This document shows positions 33,308 through 45,227 of a stretch of DNA of 64,000 nt, in pieces. Origin of the DNA: Galerina marginata (taxonomy: Eukaryota > Basidiomycota > Agaricomycetes > Agaricales > Galerinaceae). The stretch is from NCBI GenBank assembly GCA_023014335.1, contig JAECYW010000005.1:3596001-3660000 (forward strand), in the 5' to 3' direction. A program made the translations under genes and the position numbers. Positions within the stretch are counted from its first letter, which is position 1, and the number at the start of each line of letters is the position of its first letter. Below the pieces are notes generated by a model. The model made no database searches and was not told where the DNA came from. It saw nothing but the letters and a program-made list of their open reading frames with translations.

Positions 33308-34181
33308 CAGGCGGTGTTCGTCGGAAGATGCCGAGACACTCACTTGTCGGGTGGGTGACCCAGGTGGTACACGGGGTCTCGCTCTATATCGGGAAAGTCC
33401 CACGCTTAGATCAAATAGATTGCGCGGCTTTCGAGCAGAGTTATCGTCAATGCATGCAATCTCGAACTCGCGGGATACTAATCTGATACACTGCACTCTA
33501 TACACTAAATTTGACTCCTGCGAGGCATTTTGGACGGAAATGGCTGCCGAGACGCAGTTGAAAAGTTGCGAAACATCAGACACAGACCTTGTCGTGAGTC
33601 TTTAGCCACTTGCATCTCGTCAATCGCATCGCTATTCGGCCATGCAGTTTTTCTCTCCGGCTTTTGGTAGCCTTGACGGGCGCCGGACCTGTGGATGGTG
33701 AACTTGAAATGTCCCATTTTATAGAAAAAATCGAATTGTATCTAAGGCAAAGGCCCAAAACGATAAGCTATAAGTGCAGTGTATATTTCTTTCACTTCAC
33801 TGTAACAAAATTAACGTGGATTGTGAAGAGGACGGGCAGTTCAACGCAAGGTCAACGACGATCACGACGACAGCTCAACAAAGAGTCACTCGGAGTGCAT
33901 CGTTATTGGCATGGATATTGAAGTGACAATAGAACTTGAAAAATCTGGAGCTTTACTTTCCTTTTGACTGACTCTTGTTGTTGATTTCGGTGCTCCAAAT
34001 CCTATCGCTCAGGCGGATTGAAAGTAGTAGAAGTACTCTAATCTTACCACCCATCGTCGCGAATGATCAGATTTGATCAGATCACGGAGAACCTTCCTGA
34101 TATAGAGCGAGACCCCGTGTACCACCTGGGTCACCCACCCGACAAGTGAGTGTCTCGGCATCTTCCGACGAACACCGCCTG
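33308..34181. mobile_element. hAT-like MITE with perfect 83-bp inverted repeats
   Basis: Arms 33308-33390 and 34099-34181 are exact reverse complements, beginning CAGGCGGTGTTCGTCGGAAG. A perfect 8-bp direct repeat ACTATCTC flanks the element (33300-33307 and 34182-34189). An 8-bp duplication with a CAGG-type terminus is the usual hAT pattern. The 700-bp interior has no transposase. It is inserted in the 5' flank of tetraspanin remnant T4, between the 'GAACTCACTATCTC' landmark and the CTTTTCGCATCGTAAG landmark. Identical arms suggest a recent insertion. Confidence 0.88.
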
Positions 34182-34389
34182 ACTATCTCCTGTGCTTTTC
34201 GCATCGTAAGGGCCGAGGCGCTTCTTGGGTGTGATCGACGCCGCTTGGTGGATCCACCCAGATGTTGGCGCAAGATAAGATTGCTGAGTACGAGTAGGTC
34301 GCGCTAACGTTTCAGAAAGCACTATTCAAACATAAGGCAGTCACAGTACGCGTCGTTGTCGTCGAAAACAAAACAACATGGCGAGGAAA

Positions 34390-35509
34390 GATCATGAGTC
34401 ACATGTTGTCAAATGATGCGCAGTGGGTTTTTGATCTTTGATCTTTGCCTCGACTTCGTTCTCACCATCTTCCCCCCAATGCATCTCGAAAACGATAGCC
34501 TGCCATGATGACGGAGACGCATACACCAAGAGCAAATCATGGGTACTCTAAAGTGGAAACCACCCAGCATTTCCACTGCCTCTGAATCAGAGTCACCTAT
34601 TGCTTCTACCTTGGTTACTCGGAGGACAACCTTTCTGGCAGGCTTCGAATTTGGATCGTCAATACCTCCTTTTTTGACTTCGTATATGGAATAGTCTCCC
34701 TTGTACATTGCTCTGGCCCTACCTTTGGAAGTGCTTTTTATTGTGTGATTGTTGACTTCGCCGGGAAAATAGACCAAGGGATAGATCTTAGGTATTTAAC
34801 AAACCCATCCACCCGATCTTCCAGTTCTGACCCTCTTATTCCTCCAGCCCTGCTCTTGGTTCTTTCCTATGGCAGGCTGTCGTTTACTGCCACCATCTGT
34901 TGACATCAACCCCCCAATTTCCGCGCCTCGAGCAAGCCCAGCGTCCTCATCGCCGCACAGAGGTCATGACGATGTCGCGAGTTGGGTCGTTTATTGCCGA
35001 TTCTTTGGGACCTGCAATTACTCCCAACTCTCCGATAACGTGCTTGCGCTCTGCGCGGCTGGAAGTCTGGATACCTGAAGCGCATTGCACCTTGCCCACA
35101 GAATCTTAGCAATCGCAGCTCACGTCGAACCCGACATCCTTTAACTCTATCGACCCCATACACTGTTCCGATCCGAAAGTGAAGATAAAGGCAAGGTAAC
35201 GAGCCCTGCGCTCCCCGATCTCCGATTCCCAAGGAAGCTTTGCGACTTGCCACCAAGGACGGATCTTCCAGAGCAGGTCGTAAGTATCTACGCAATTAAC
35301 CAGATCGTGCTTTATTTTTCCTGTTGCTAACGTTCTTCCATGTCCTTAGATTTCGGATGACGGCTTTCACGAACTCGCGCACTCTTCAGCTATAACTGAC
35401 ATCTGAATCCTTTCCTTCTCTATCACTCTGCGATCGCGCTCGAACCGCTGATTCGGCCGTCCTTTCTGGCTGGGTTTTCAAGCTGGCATACTCAGATCTG
35501 ATTGTCAAT
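34390..35509 (+). repeat. Repeat R, copy f (left part)
   Basis: It starts after the ATGAGTCACATGTTGTC variant of the flank junction and runs to the first ~120-bp unit, whose start (CTGGCTGGGTTTTC, 35466) is cut at 35509 by the GTTAACTTG element. The rest of the unit appears after 38139. Confidence 0.6.
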
Positions 35510-38139
35510 AAAGTAACTTTTTCAAGTTAACTTGGTTAACTTGTCCCTGCCAAATGGAACCGCGTTAACTTTACTTTACTTTTTCCCACGCGTGGACAAA
35601 TTAACTTGAGTACTCCCACGCTTTTACCCTCAAGCGATCCCCTGCAGAGTATCTACGCTTGTGGAGACGAGATCTATGGTATGTATAATAGATCTAATGG
35701 CCTGTAAGTACTCAGGTAGGATATATAAACAAGTTATCCTGCAAATATAATGCTGGAATAAGTGATATTGGGTCAGAACTGAGTGTACTTCGTTACGGGT
35801 TATTACCAGGCTAATTCATGTTGTATATTTCATCTCTGGGTCTGGTACACTGTTGTAGGAGCCAAGAACGGGACAGTCCTCAGCGATGTTGTACCATGCG
35901 AAAGCTGTGAACTTTGATGAACCTAAAGCCGTGTGCAGGCAAGGGCCGTACGGCTATATAATTCCCATACCCGCGATATTCAAAAGGAGCCCAGGACAGT
36001 TTAAAAGGGATCGCATATTTATTCGAAACCGCCGTGCGGAGTTCTACAGTATTGTGGTCCTTTCCCCCTTCTCTGTACTACGCAATGCGAATACAAACAC
36101 TGCCATATTCCGATGAATACGTGAGCGTGTGCAGATAAATAACAGAGAGTTTTTGACGCACCCTTGGATGCATATGAGGAGGTAGCTGAGCACAAATTGT
36201 CTTTGCGAGTTAATTCTCCATACAGGACATAATAAGACTAGAAATGCGAGCCCAGTGTCATGCCGGCCAAGCCGCGTAGCTGGCAGTGTTAATGAAGGAC
36301 GAAGAATGTCCAAATGTAGCAAGTATCTAAACCAATTCGCAAAATTCGTATGGGTGGGGTCTTTTACTAAGCTCCAAAACTTTAACAATTGAATTTTATT
36401 GATTGATAGCTTTCAAATAAGCCCAAAATCACCATTGTCCGAGCAATATTACCCAAGGAATAACGGAACTCGTTGGTTAGCGCGCTGACAATTGTTACAC
36501 GTGGTCCCGAATTGATGCAGCACCAATTTTGTGCTCGTTATATCCCGGACAGCAATTTCTCTGTGAGTCCCATACCTTTCAGAATCAGTTCGTATATATT
36601 TCGGAAGGATAGGGAGCCCCGGAAGAGTCTAATTATTGCTCGAAACTTGAAGCCGAAGTCCCAAGACCTAATTCGGACAGGTGTGTGCAGGTAAGTTAGC
36701 GCATGCCACCTTAGGCGGTCAAGTTAACTTGTCCACGTTAACTTGTTCTAACTTTAGTGGTAAAGTTAACTGGTGCAAGTTAACTTGGACTAACTTCAGT
36801 GGCAAAGTTAACTTGTCCCAGTTAACTTGGTCTAACTTTGATGGCATAAGTCAACTTGTCCAAGTTAACTTGAACTACCTTTGCTGGAAAAAGTCAATGA
36901 GGTCATGTTAAATTCTATTGACTTTCACTGATGAGTGCCACTGCTCTCTGCACGCTCCAAACTTCCTGGATCTTGCCGATTTCAGAATAGGCGCTGCACT
37001 GCTGACTTCACATTCCCAGGCCGAACACGCCCGCGACCGCCACAGTTACTGATAATTTAACTATGCTGCATCGAGATGCCTTTAAAATAAAATTGGGAGC
37101 AAATCGCTCCTCACTGGCCAATTTTCGCACTACCTTTCCCTTTCTGCCTCTTACTGCGACGCAGTTCCATACCCGCCTCCTTCTGCTTATTATCTAAACC
37201 CCCGCGGGCATTGCCTGGTTCCTAACTTCCTCTACAGCCGATCGTTTTTTATGTGAAGGTGCGTGTTCGAGTTGACCAGGCACATATTTGTCCAACAGTA
37301 AACGTGGTCCTGCAGTTTTGGAGCCGCTGGTTCCGGCTTGGGTCGCTTTGGCCGATTACACAAAGTGCACTGCACTATAGGCGTCCGAAAGTAGTGAAGA
37401 ATATAATGAATTTCGATAAACTCACTGTTTCTCAGTCAGTTCTTCACCGTTTTCAATAAATCGTCCAAGTTAACTTGCACTGGCGGTGGCAAAAGTTAGC
37501 TTGAACATGTTTACTTGAACGAAATAAGTTAGAAATTAGATCTTCCACAAGAAAATTATACGCTGGAATGTTCCTGTACGAGCAAGTGAAGAAACGAATC
37601 ATTAATCTACAATGTTCGCAAATAGGCGCCAGTACAATTTAGCGCCGGCACATGATTGTCTGACCATCAATCTATTCCAACACCGTGACCGCTTTCTCAA
37701 ACCGTTGACCGCCTGTCGCACTCTCTGACCATTTGATCCTCTCCATCACGACAGACCTGCCATCATCTCCCCAACATCTCCCAGTCCCCAATAGCAATCA
37801 ACAGGATGAGGCGGACTAGGCAGCATCCGCCGGGCCTCTGCCTCACGCGACGGACGCCTCCCGCCCCCAAGCACAGGAGACAACTTCCCGGCGGTTCCCG
37901 CCCCACGCTACGACGAGCTCATCTCAGACCTCAACAGCTACAATACCCTTCCCGCGTGGACCTGGTTCCTACGGAAACTTGGGCCCTTATCGGCTTATCC
38001 TAACTTTCACTTGACTTACTCCGAGTAGCTTAACTTTTACTTTACTTTACTTCGACAAATTAACTTTACCAGCCAAAAGTTAACACAAGTTAAAATAAGT
38101 TACTTTTGTATGGAAAAGTTAATTTGTAAAAGTTACTTT
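35510..38139. mobile_element. TIR element with GTTAACTTG repeats
   Basis: The ends are inverted: AAAGTAACTTTT(T/A)CAA(G/A)TTAACTT at 35510 and, reversed, up to 38139. More than a dozen (A)AGTTAACTTG-like motifs cluster at 35510-35610, 36715-36900, 37465-37530 and 38010-38139. No clear target-site duplication is seen. The host is the first unit of repeat R copy f. Inside, 37590-37665 matches 3405-3480, and a stretch near 37890-38003 has coding-like composition (a frame reading YDELISDLNSYNTLPAW). This may be captured host sequence. Confidence 0.65.
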
Positions 38140-39990
38140 GTTAACCACCCGGTAGGAGCAATTGAAAACAGGGCCCTGAGTCCGAGGTCCTACCGTATTC
38201 TAATCAGATCTGTTGCGATGCTGACCCGACTCCCAGCCAAAAGTCGACTAGAAACTGCACCGGCTCCAAAATCCCTCTGGCTCGATTACATTTGTGTCAT
38301 AAAATCCAACACTGCGGCGCAGCTCGTTCATCATCTATCTCGGACCCAGCATCCCAGTTGTCAGCTCGTATCGTCTTTCCTGGCTGAATCTCCGTCACAC
38401 AATCTCAGAAATAGGAGCTGGAGCCGTGTATTTACATTGGCAACCGTTCTATTCTGGTCAGGCATCGGTGATCGAAGAGATCCAGCCAAGGATCGTGAGC
38501 CTGCCTCGTATTCGTTTCCTCTCCAGCTTCGCTCCTGATAACTTTCTGGCTCCCAGCATCTGTCGCACACCCTCTGATTCCCCCATTTATCCATCATGGC
38601 TGGGATCGCTCCGCGGGTTTTCCGCGACGATGACACATCACGGAATCACGGCGACCTTGCGATGTTGGACCGTCTTATCCCTCTAGCCCTGCTCTGGCCA
38701 CTCTCCTACAGTTTACCTTACCGTGGTTTTTCCTTTGCCAGCGATTGATATCTTTGCTCCCCAAAGGTTCTTTTCTCGAGATTCAAGAAGGCTCGTATCC
38801 ATCACGCCGCGCAGGGATTGTAGTACGAGTTGGGTCAATTGCCGATTCTTTGAGACCTGCAGGCGCCCAACTCTTGAGAAGTATATGTCCTCTTGTGCGG
38901 CTGTGGTCCTGGATATTTGATCAGTGATCATGAAACTCGAACCTCACGCCACGTCTTGTTGCTCGCGTCTTATCCGCGGACTCACTAGCAATCGCAGCTT
39001 TCGTCGACTCCAATCTCCTCCCACTCAATCGGCCCCGTACTCGATGCACAGATCGAAGATGGAGGTCACAGGCTGGTAGCAACAGTTGCATTGCTACTCG
39101 ATCCCCAAAGAACCTGCTGTGACCCAACAAGGAGGGATCTTTTGGGGCACTGGGACGTAAGTCTATACAATTGACCTAGCCGGTGCTTTACTTTCCAGTT
39201 GCTAATTCTCTTTTCGTTCTAGAATCCAGATGACGACTTTCACAGAGTCGCACACCCTGCGTTATTGCTGACATCCTTCCTCGTTCTATCCTGCTTGATC
39301 ATGTACAATTTTCGAACTGCTGATTCCGTCGTCCTTTCTGGCTGAGTTTCGATGGTGGCATACTCAGATCTCGGAGTTGGGGCCCAATTTTCGAAGGCTA
39401 CAACCGTATTCTGATCTGATCTGTTCCGATGCTTCGGCGAAACCTAGCCAAAAATCGACTGAACTGCCTCAGCTCCAAAAACGGCTAAGCTTTAAAATTC
39501 TTCGTATGAGCAACCTTACGCGGTGATGCGGTGCGTTCCTCATATATTCCTCTATCCTGCTTTCGAGTTAGTAGATCGAATTGTTCTTCCTGGCTAGGTC
39601 TCCGAGTCCCTTGTGCACACTCAGAATAGGAGCTGGAGCCGTGTATATATTTACATATGCAGCCGTTCTATTCTGGTACGCCCGTACTTCTCAAAGATCC
39701 AGCATTAACTCAAACCTCCCAAAATGATCAACAACTTTGCATGATTCCAAATCCTTCTGACATCGTTACCGATCACGTCCACGTTCGATGTTCTTTCCGC
39801 GATGCGTGGACTTCGATACTAGCTCATATTTTCTCCCCTGGTTAGATTTCACGTCCAAATCCTCAGACAAAGCAAGCAAATCTATGCATTATTTTTACCT
39901 GCCACCTATCCTTATGTGATAAAAAAACCCGACTCGAGGTTCATTCTTCTTTCCTCAATAAAAACTCTCCGGGTTATCTGAACCAAACTT
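38140..39990 (+). repeat. Repeat R: end of copy f and truncated copy g
   Basis: Copy f resumes with CCGTATTCTAATCAGATC, the CCCAGCCAAAAG end of unit one, and unit two near 38380-38490. At about 38690 a second R copy starts (CCCTCTAGCCCTGCTC), with units near 39335-39455 and 39588-39700. The boundary between the copies is approximate. No gene. Confidence 0.55.
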
Positions 39991-40645
39991 ACCATGCGAG
40001 CAATCAACTACTTTCATGAGGGTATTTTTGTAGCGGCTAATTATAATTATAAGACGGCAGTGGTCAACCCACGGCGGGCAATCAACTATCACTGTAGAGT
40101 ACATGAAGGGGAATCCCCTGCATCACGGGCACTGTTAATCGCAACTCCAGCGTCGCCTCACTTGATCGCATATCATTTCCATGTCTCTCACCCTCCACAT
40201 ACTTTCTCCAATGTCTCTTCAATGCCGGCGTTGCTCCCACATCCGAGTCATGGCTTTTCGTGCCAGACTGCCCTGCTCCCGCCCGCATTTCGTCCTCTGT
40301 CCGGACACTAGATTGTATTAGGACATTGGCTGAAGTCGTGTACACAGCTTTAGTAGCGGCACAATCAATATTGAATCGCTCTACCATCTTAAATCAAAAT
40401 GGTCGTTTCGAAGCGGCCACTGCATCAACTTTGAATCCAACTACTACGTGGCCATGAAATGGAAAGTACCACTGTTACACGCGTTAGCGACCAGCAATCT
40501 AAGACATGAATCCAGTGTATTTTAGCATCCTCTACGGGCAGGATGGTTATGGCAACCCACTTTATCATGATTCGCGCACAGCCAGAAATCCAAAGAATAG
40601 GTTATATGCACGTCCATCCCGCACCTCACTTGATTCGTCGCCACG
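39990..40645 (+). other. 5' flank of copy D
   Basis: Only the last ~50 bases before the ATG (TTATATGCACGTCCA, then CACTTGATTCGTCGCCACG) match copy A closely. The long A/B/C-type flank is absent. A stretch near 40020-40095 resembles 31140-31180 (AATTATAA, then GACGGCAG / CACGGCAG). An open frame at 39994-40311 has no recognisable feature. Confidence 0.4.
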
Positions 40646-42419
40646 ATGTTGCTCATCGTAATTACCCTCTACCTGTTCCAAGGTTTCTTCAACGCGGACG
40701 CTGCTCCCCTCTCCACAATCTTCCCTCGACAAACCAGTACTGATCTTGGTGCTCCTCAAGAATGCATTTGCCCAAACACCCGCTCACAATGGGAGATCGT
40801 CTGGAGCTGTCTAGGAACGATATTTTTGTGTACATGGGTGTCGGTTCACCCAAACATCCCAGCCCCCGGGGAACCTTGGTGGAAGAAAATGTTGAGGCGG
40901 ATGGAGTTGATGTTTTGGTCCGTTATTGCGCCGGAACTTATGGTATGGTGGGCGGCAAAGCAGTGGGCAGCTGCGCGAGTATTAGCCAGAAAGTACAATG
41001 GTGGGTATACTGTAATTATCGCAATATTTTGTGTCCCGTCTTCCTGATATGTCTGTCTCTAGAGTATGGATGGACGACAAGTCATGGTCACTTTATTCAG
41101 ATGGGAGGCTTCATGTTGTACGACAACGACAAGGCCATTGCCGTACTCAGCCCCGATGAACTGGACGGACTCATCAAGGAAGAAAAGGTAGCAATGCCGC
41201 GAACTACAGAGCAGGAAATTCAAGATCGAAGCAAAAGCGACGGTCTCTCAAAGGCACTTGTTATCATCCAAACGACATGGTTTATCGGCCAATGTTTTGC
41301 ACGAGGGGCTCAAGGCCTAATTATTACTGAGCTGGAGCTCGCAACGTACACATTTGCTGCCTTCAATGGTGGCATGTATTTGTTTTGGTGGTTTAAACCC
41401 CTGGATGTTCAGACCACTGTCCGGGTCGACCTCTTGCTTCCTAGCCCCCAAATGCCTTATGTTCCGGTTGATCTTGTGGTCCAGGTTGATGGTTTGTGAA
41501 TTTCTTTTCGCTACATTGCTCAACTTACATATTTTTGAGTAGTTATCAAGCGAGTAGACGTCTCACAGATCCCACAAGAATTTCCGTCCAGTCAACTTGA
41601 ACTCATCCCAACACCAGGCAGCATCAGTGAAATTGGATGGGATGACGCGACCGCGGGCACAACAGGTAAGCCGCACCGTTGACCACAAAAGTTCATACCC
41701 AGTTAATTTTCCTTTGATTATAAGGGATCGGAACTGAGCGTGAAAACCTGATCACATATTCGGAAGTGAGCTCGGGACCGTACCAGAGCATAGAAGACTC
41801 CAAGTTTCAAGACGTATATTCTTCGGCGTCGTGGCTCATATCTGGAATTTTGTTTCGCTGGCCAGCAACCGGGGTGCATGTTGTGTTGATAAGGGTCATG
41901 GACATCATTAATAGCAACAAAATTGACAATGGTGCAATGGGTGTTCCAATGTATTACACCTCTTACCTCACTGGTTTGTCCGCCAAACAAGAAGAAGCAG
42001 GCACATACGCATCATTCATTGCTGGTTATATCTATGCATGTGTCGGCATTATAATCGGTGCCTTGTATATAGGCTGGGATTTCTCCTTCCCATCGCTCAT
42101 TGAAGCCAACATCTGGCGCATCTCTTCAGCAATTATCACAGGTGTACCGGTGATAGTCCTGGGGTCTTTGATTTATGCTTTTTGTCAGAAAAAAATTGGA
42201 AACAATTTTTTTGTCCCCAAATCCCTGGAGAATAATTTCCTAGTCCAAAAGATTCCAGATCTCCTGCGTTGTCTCCCTTTCTATTTTACTGTTGCGGCAT
42301 TGCCGTTCTACATCTTGGCACGACTGGCCCTGTTGGTGGTGGCTCTTACTACGCTTCGGGACCTCCCTCCAGAAGCATTGGAGACAGTCAAATGGACATT
42401 ATTTTTGCCTCACATCTGA
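40646..42419 (+). CDS. Copy D: intact multi-span membrane protein
   Basis: Exons 40646-41000, 41063-41491, 41543-41665 and 41725-42419 join to 533 residues; introns are 62, 51 and 59 nt, all GT-AG. Intron 1 contains an in-frame stop. Conserved features: signal-like N-terminus MLLIVITLYLFQGFFNADA, CICPNTRSQWEIV (two substitutions in the usual CPDTRSRWDI), HGHFIQMGGFMLYDN, WWFKPLDV, SLIEANIWRISSAIIT and final FLPHI. Positions equivalent to FGAIHCAGW read IGALYIGW, so the Cys is lost here. No tetraspanin partner follows it. Function unknown. Confidence 0.87.
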
Positions 42420-44930
42420 GCGGGAAAGCTCACACAGAGGCCGGTTCTATCCCGCATTGTCAGCAGGGGACTGAATCAAAGGTGAATCCTGACATAGAAC
42501 TGTTACGTGATGTGAAGCTAACCCTATTTTTAAAGTGTCAGGAATGGCGTACCAAGCAGTGGCTCAGCATGATATAGTTTTTATCTCCCGTTTCCGTATT
42601 TTCTTCCATTTTTGTACCGGACTTTTCCCCACCACACGCCTTGGACCTGAAAGATATAGTAGTGTATTTAATTACTCAGGCTTATATACCAAACCCCAAA
42701 ATCCCTGCACGCATTTTAGTATTTCGGATAGTTGGGACATTGTTCTTCAAATGTATTTATATGTTCATAGACTGACTGTCGAGCTCATCTCTTGTAAGCC
42801 TACTTAATTCAGTTCATGCCGGAACGCGTGCCATTTCATTTGTTTTCTGAATTCGAAGACGAAAGGCTGAGAGTTCTAGTGTTGAGCTCAAGTTCTCTAT
42901 GTATTTCGACGAACTTCCAGGAGGCAATATTAGTCCAACTAAATCAAAAATTTGTACTGATTAACGCTAATCGAACAGACCACTCACATGGCGGGTCCAA
43001 GGCAAGCGGGATGAAGAAGATGGTCGCATAAGCGAGGTATATGGAAACTGGGGAGACAGGTGCGAACAAAGTCGAATAGATATGAATTTTGTGGTTCTGA
43101 AGCTAATCGCTGAGAGCTTATGTTACCCGCACCTCGAACGCTTGACTCTCACTCTAAGGCTCATCCGCTCCTCGGCCGTCAATTGCCATTTACGAATCTT
43201 GGGGAAGGGAAAGACTCAGTGATCATGAGTTACGGTTGACGGAAACGACAGTCTAAGATTAAATATTAAGGACTTGAATAGTAGGACTTGAATAGTTCGT
43301 ACATATCTTTTTGAGCATTTTGCTTGGACTGTGCCACCGCGCCACTTCACATTGGTGGAGGTTTAAGTTTTGACTGGTAATTCTGAACCCGTTAACGAGA
43401 TCTATGACCTATGCGGTCAGAGTCGATGGCTGGTTAAAGATGAGTTATGCACTTACTCGTGCTGAGAATGTAAAATCAATATCGATACCGATTACCTCCA
43501 AGCTGCTTCCAGAGCGCCTACGCGTATAGAGTAGAGATATTTCGAACCGATTCGCCTTGACGACTCGGGCGACAACGATTTGATTGTTTCTGTCCTTGAA
43601 ATTCGGGACTCTTCCTGCTTTCGAACTTCGCACTGCCGTAGCACTAGCTTTATTCCTCGAGCTCTCGTTCAGATAGAAACTGAACACGTCAGATCCAAGA
43701 GCGCGGAGCCTTCGGGTCTCTCGAATCATCCTGTGGTTGGGGTAGTGTTTGACTTAGACGATCGCGGTTGTCGCCTGTAGCGGGGTCGAGGGCGGAGTGT
43801 TCTATGAGGGTGCGGGTGATTCAAGTTCTGCCGATGATTGCTGACGACGGGGATGAACGATGGGGTTGTTTGGTATAGTATTGGAACTGGGGCAACTCGC
43901 TGGTGTGAATCGTACTTGAATAGATCTTGATATGAATTTGGATGTTGTGGAAGGTTGAAATGAGACTTACGTATATTATCTGCGCCTCGAACGCTTGACT
44001 CTTAGACTTGCTGGCGCGCTCGTCTACTCCTCGGACGTCAATATTTCAAAGTGCAGTCTTCGAATCTGGAGGTAGGAAAAGGCTCGATGAGCTAGGATCG
44101 ATGTTTGAAGCGACAGATCAAAAACCTGAATGGTTGGTACCTACAGGTTTCGCGTGTTTCTGTATTCAATTCTGAGCTCCGTAAATTTGCATAAGCTGGC
44201 GAGGCGCATTGGGTCAATTCACAGCGGTGGTACTGCATCTGGAGAAAGTCTTGTGTTGATATGTGGTCGTTAAGAACGACATGGTAGACCCGAACCAATA
44301 TGCAGTCAGTGGCTGGAGGATAAGTTGTGTCGTAAGATCATTACCGTTTCTCCTCGAAAGGCTTCAACTTGAATAACGCCTACTCGTGTTGATATCTTAA
44401 ACTAATTCGCCTTGACGACTCGGACGACGACGACTTGATTGTTTCTGTCGTTGGCACTGATCCGGTGTTTACATCGCCTTGCATTTCCTTAGCCTAGCAA
44501 TAGCATTCCCTCCTCCGAGTCCCGTTCAGATAGTAACTCACGAGCCGTCGAGTCTCAAATCAGGAAACCGCAAGAAAGGAAAGATTTGACGAGTCACGAC
44601 ACGGCGATGAAAAATGCTCGCCACCACTGCGGTTGATGACGACGTGTTGATGAGCTAACAGGGCCGGATGGTAAGATGCTAGATTTGTGAGATGCTGGAA
44701 TCGTAGGCTTCTAATTCAGTACAGAATCCGTCAAAAAAATTAGAAAGAACGAAAAGGCCAATTGACGATATGCGTTTCTTGCGATGCCTGGAGATTTAGA
44801 GGTGCTTCAAGGCGCTTGAACCTCTCGGACGATTTCTAAGAATAATTAAAGATCGTCACCCAAGCCGGCTTGGCACGCTAAAGACCAAACGGTGCATGTG
44901 GGAAACTTGACCCGATCTGAACAACAGCGT
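42420..44930. other. Intergenic region with relic segments
   Basis: The first part carries the candidate post-stop intron of copy D (42482-42535, GTGAATCC donor, GAAGCTAACC motif, TAAAG acceptor). Further on are two diverged copies of the acidic exon fragment described at 8606-8914 (about 43480-43620 and 44390-44490). The gene-sized open frames here show no family signature. Confidence 0.45.
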
Positions 44931-45227
44931 GGACGATGATGAGATCAGTGTCCTTCCTTTCCTCCTCACCACCACCTGCAGTCTCGGACTGCCGCCATTG
45001 CGGACTCTCCTGGTTTTCTGTCGTCAAGTACCGGCAGCGACGCCACCATTACGATTCCGAACGTTCCTGGCTGTCTCTGCTCGAGTGCCGATAGCGGGCC
45101 CAGTCGTTCTTTTTTCGCCATAGCTTCCCGTGGGCAAACAGCGAGCTAGACCTCCTTTCCGTCTTCTAGCCTCTATCCAGCCGCATAACCCCCATCCTGG
45201 ACTTCAACGACCACCATCTGGCGCAAC
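44930..45227 (+). promoter_or_regulatory. 5' flank of the intact tetraspanin T5
   Basis: It aligns, inverted, with the flank upstream of T4 (33120-33280): TCCTTCCTTTC then CTCACCA, CTGCAGTCTCG, a CGTTCCTGGCTCTCT-like block, and TTTTCTAGC(C/T)TCTATC. Homology stops near 44930, so the outer flank and repeat R found beside the decayed copies are absent here. No TATA box was identified with confidence. Confidence 0.5.

Noticed and set aside
33255..33605. 116-codon plus-strand frame
   Set aside because: It runs across the left end of the 33308-34181 transposon, so it is a chance frame over an inverted repeat.
36470..36535. tRNA-like A-box (TTGGTTAGCGCGCTGAC) and B-box-like (GGTCCCGAATTGAT) words
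   Set aside because: Acceptor and T stems cannot be paired convincingly, so I do not call a tRNA or a SINE head; a covariance-model scan would decide.
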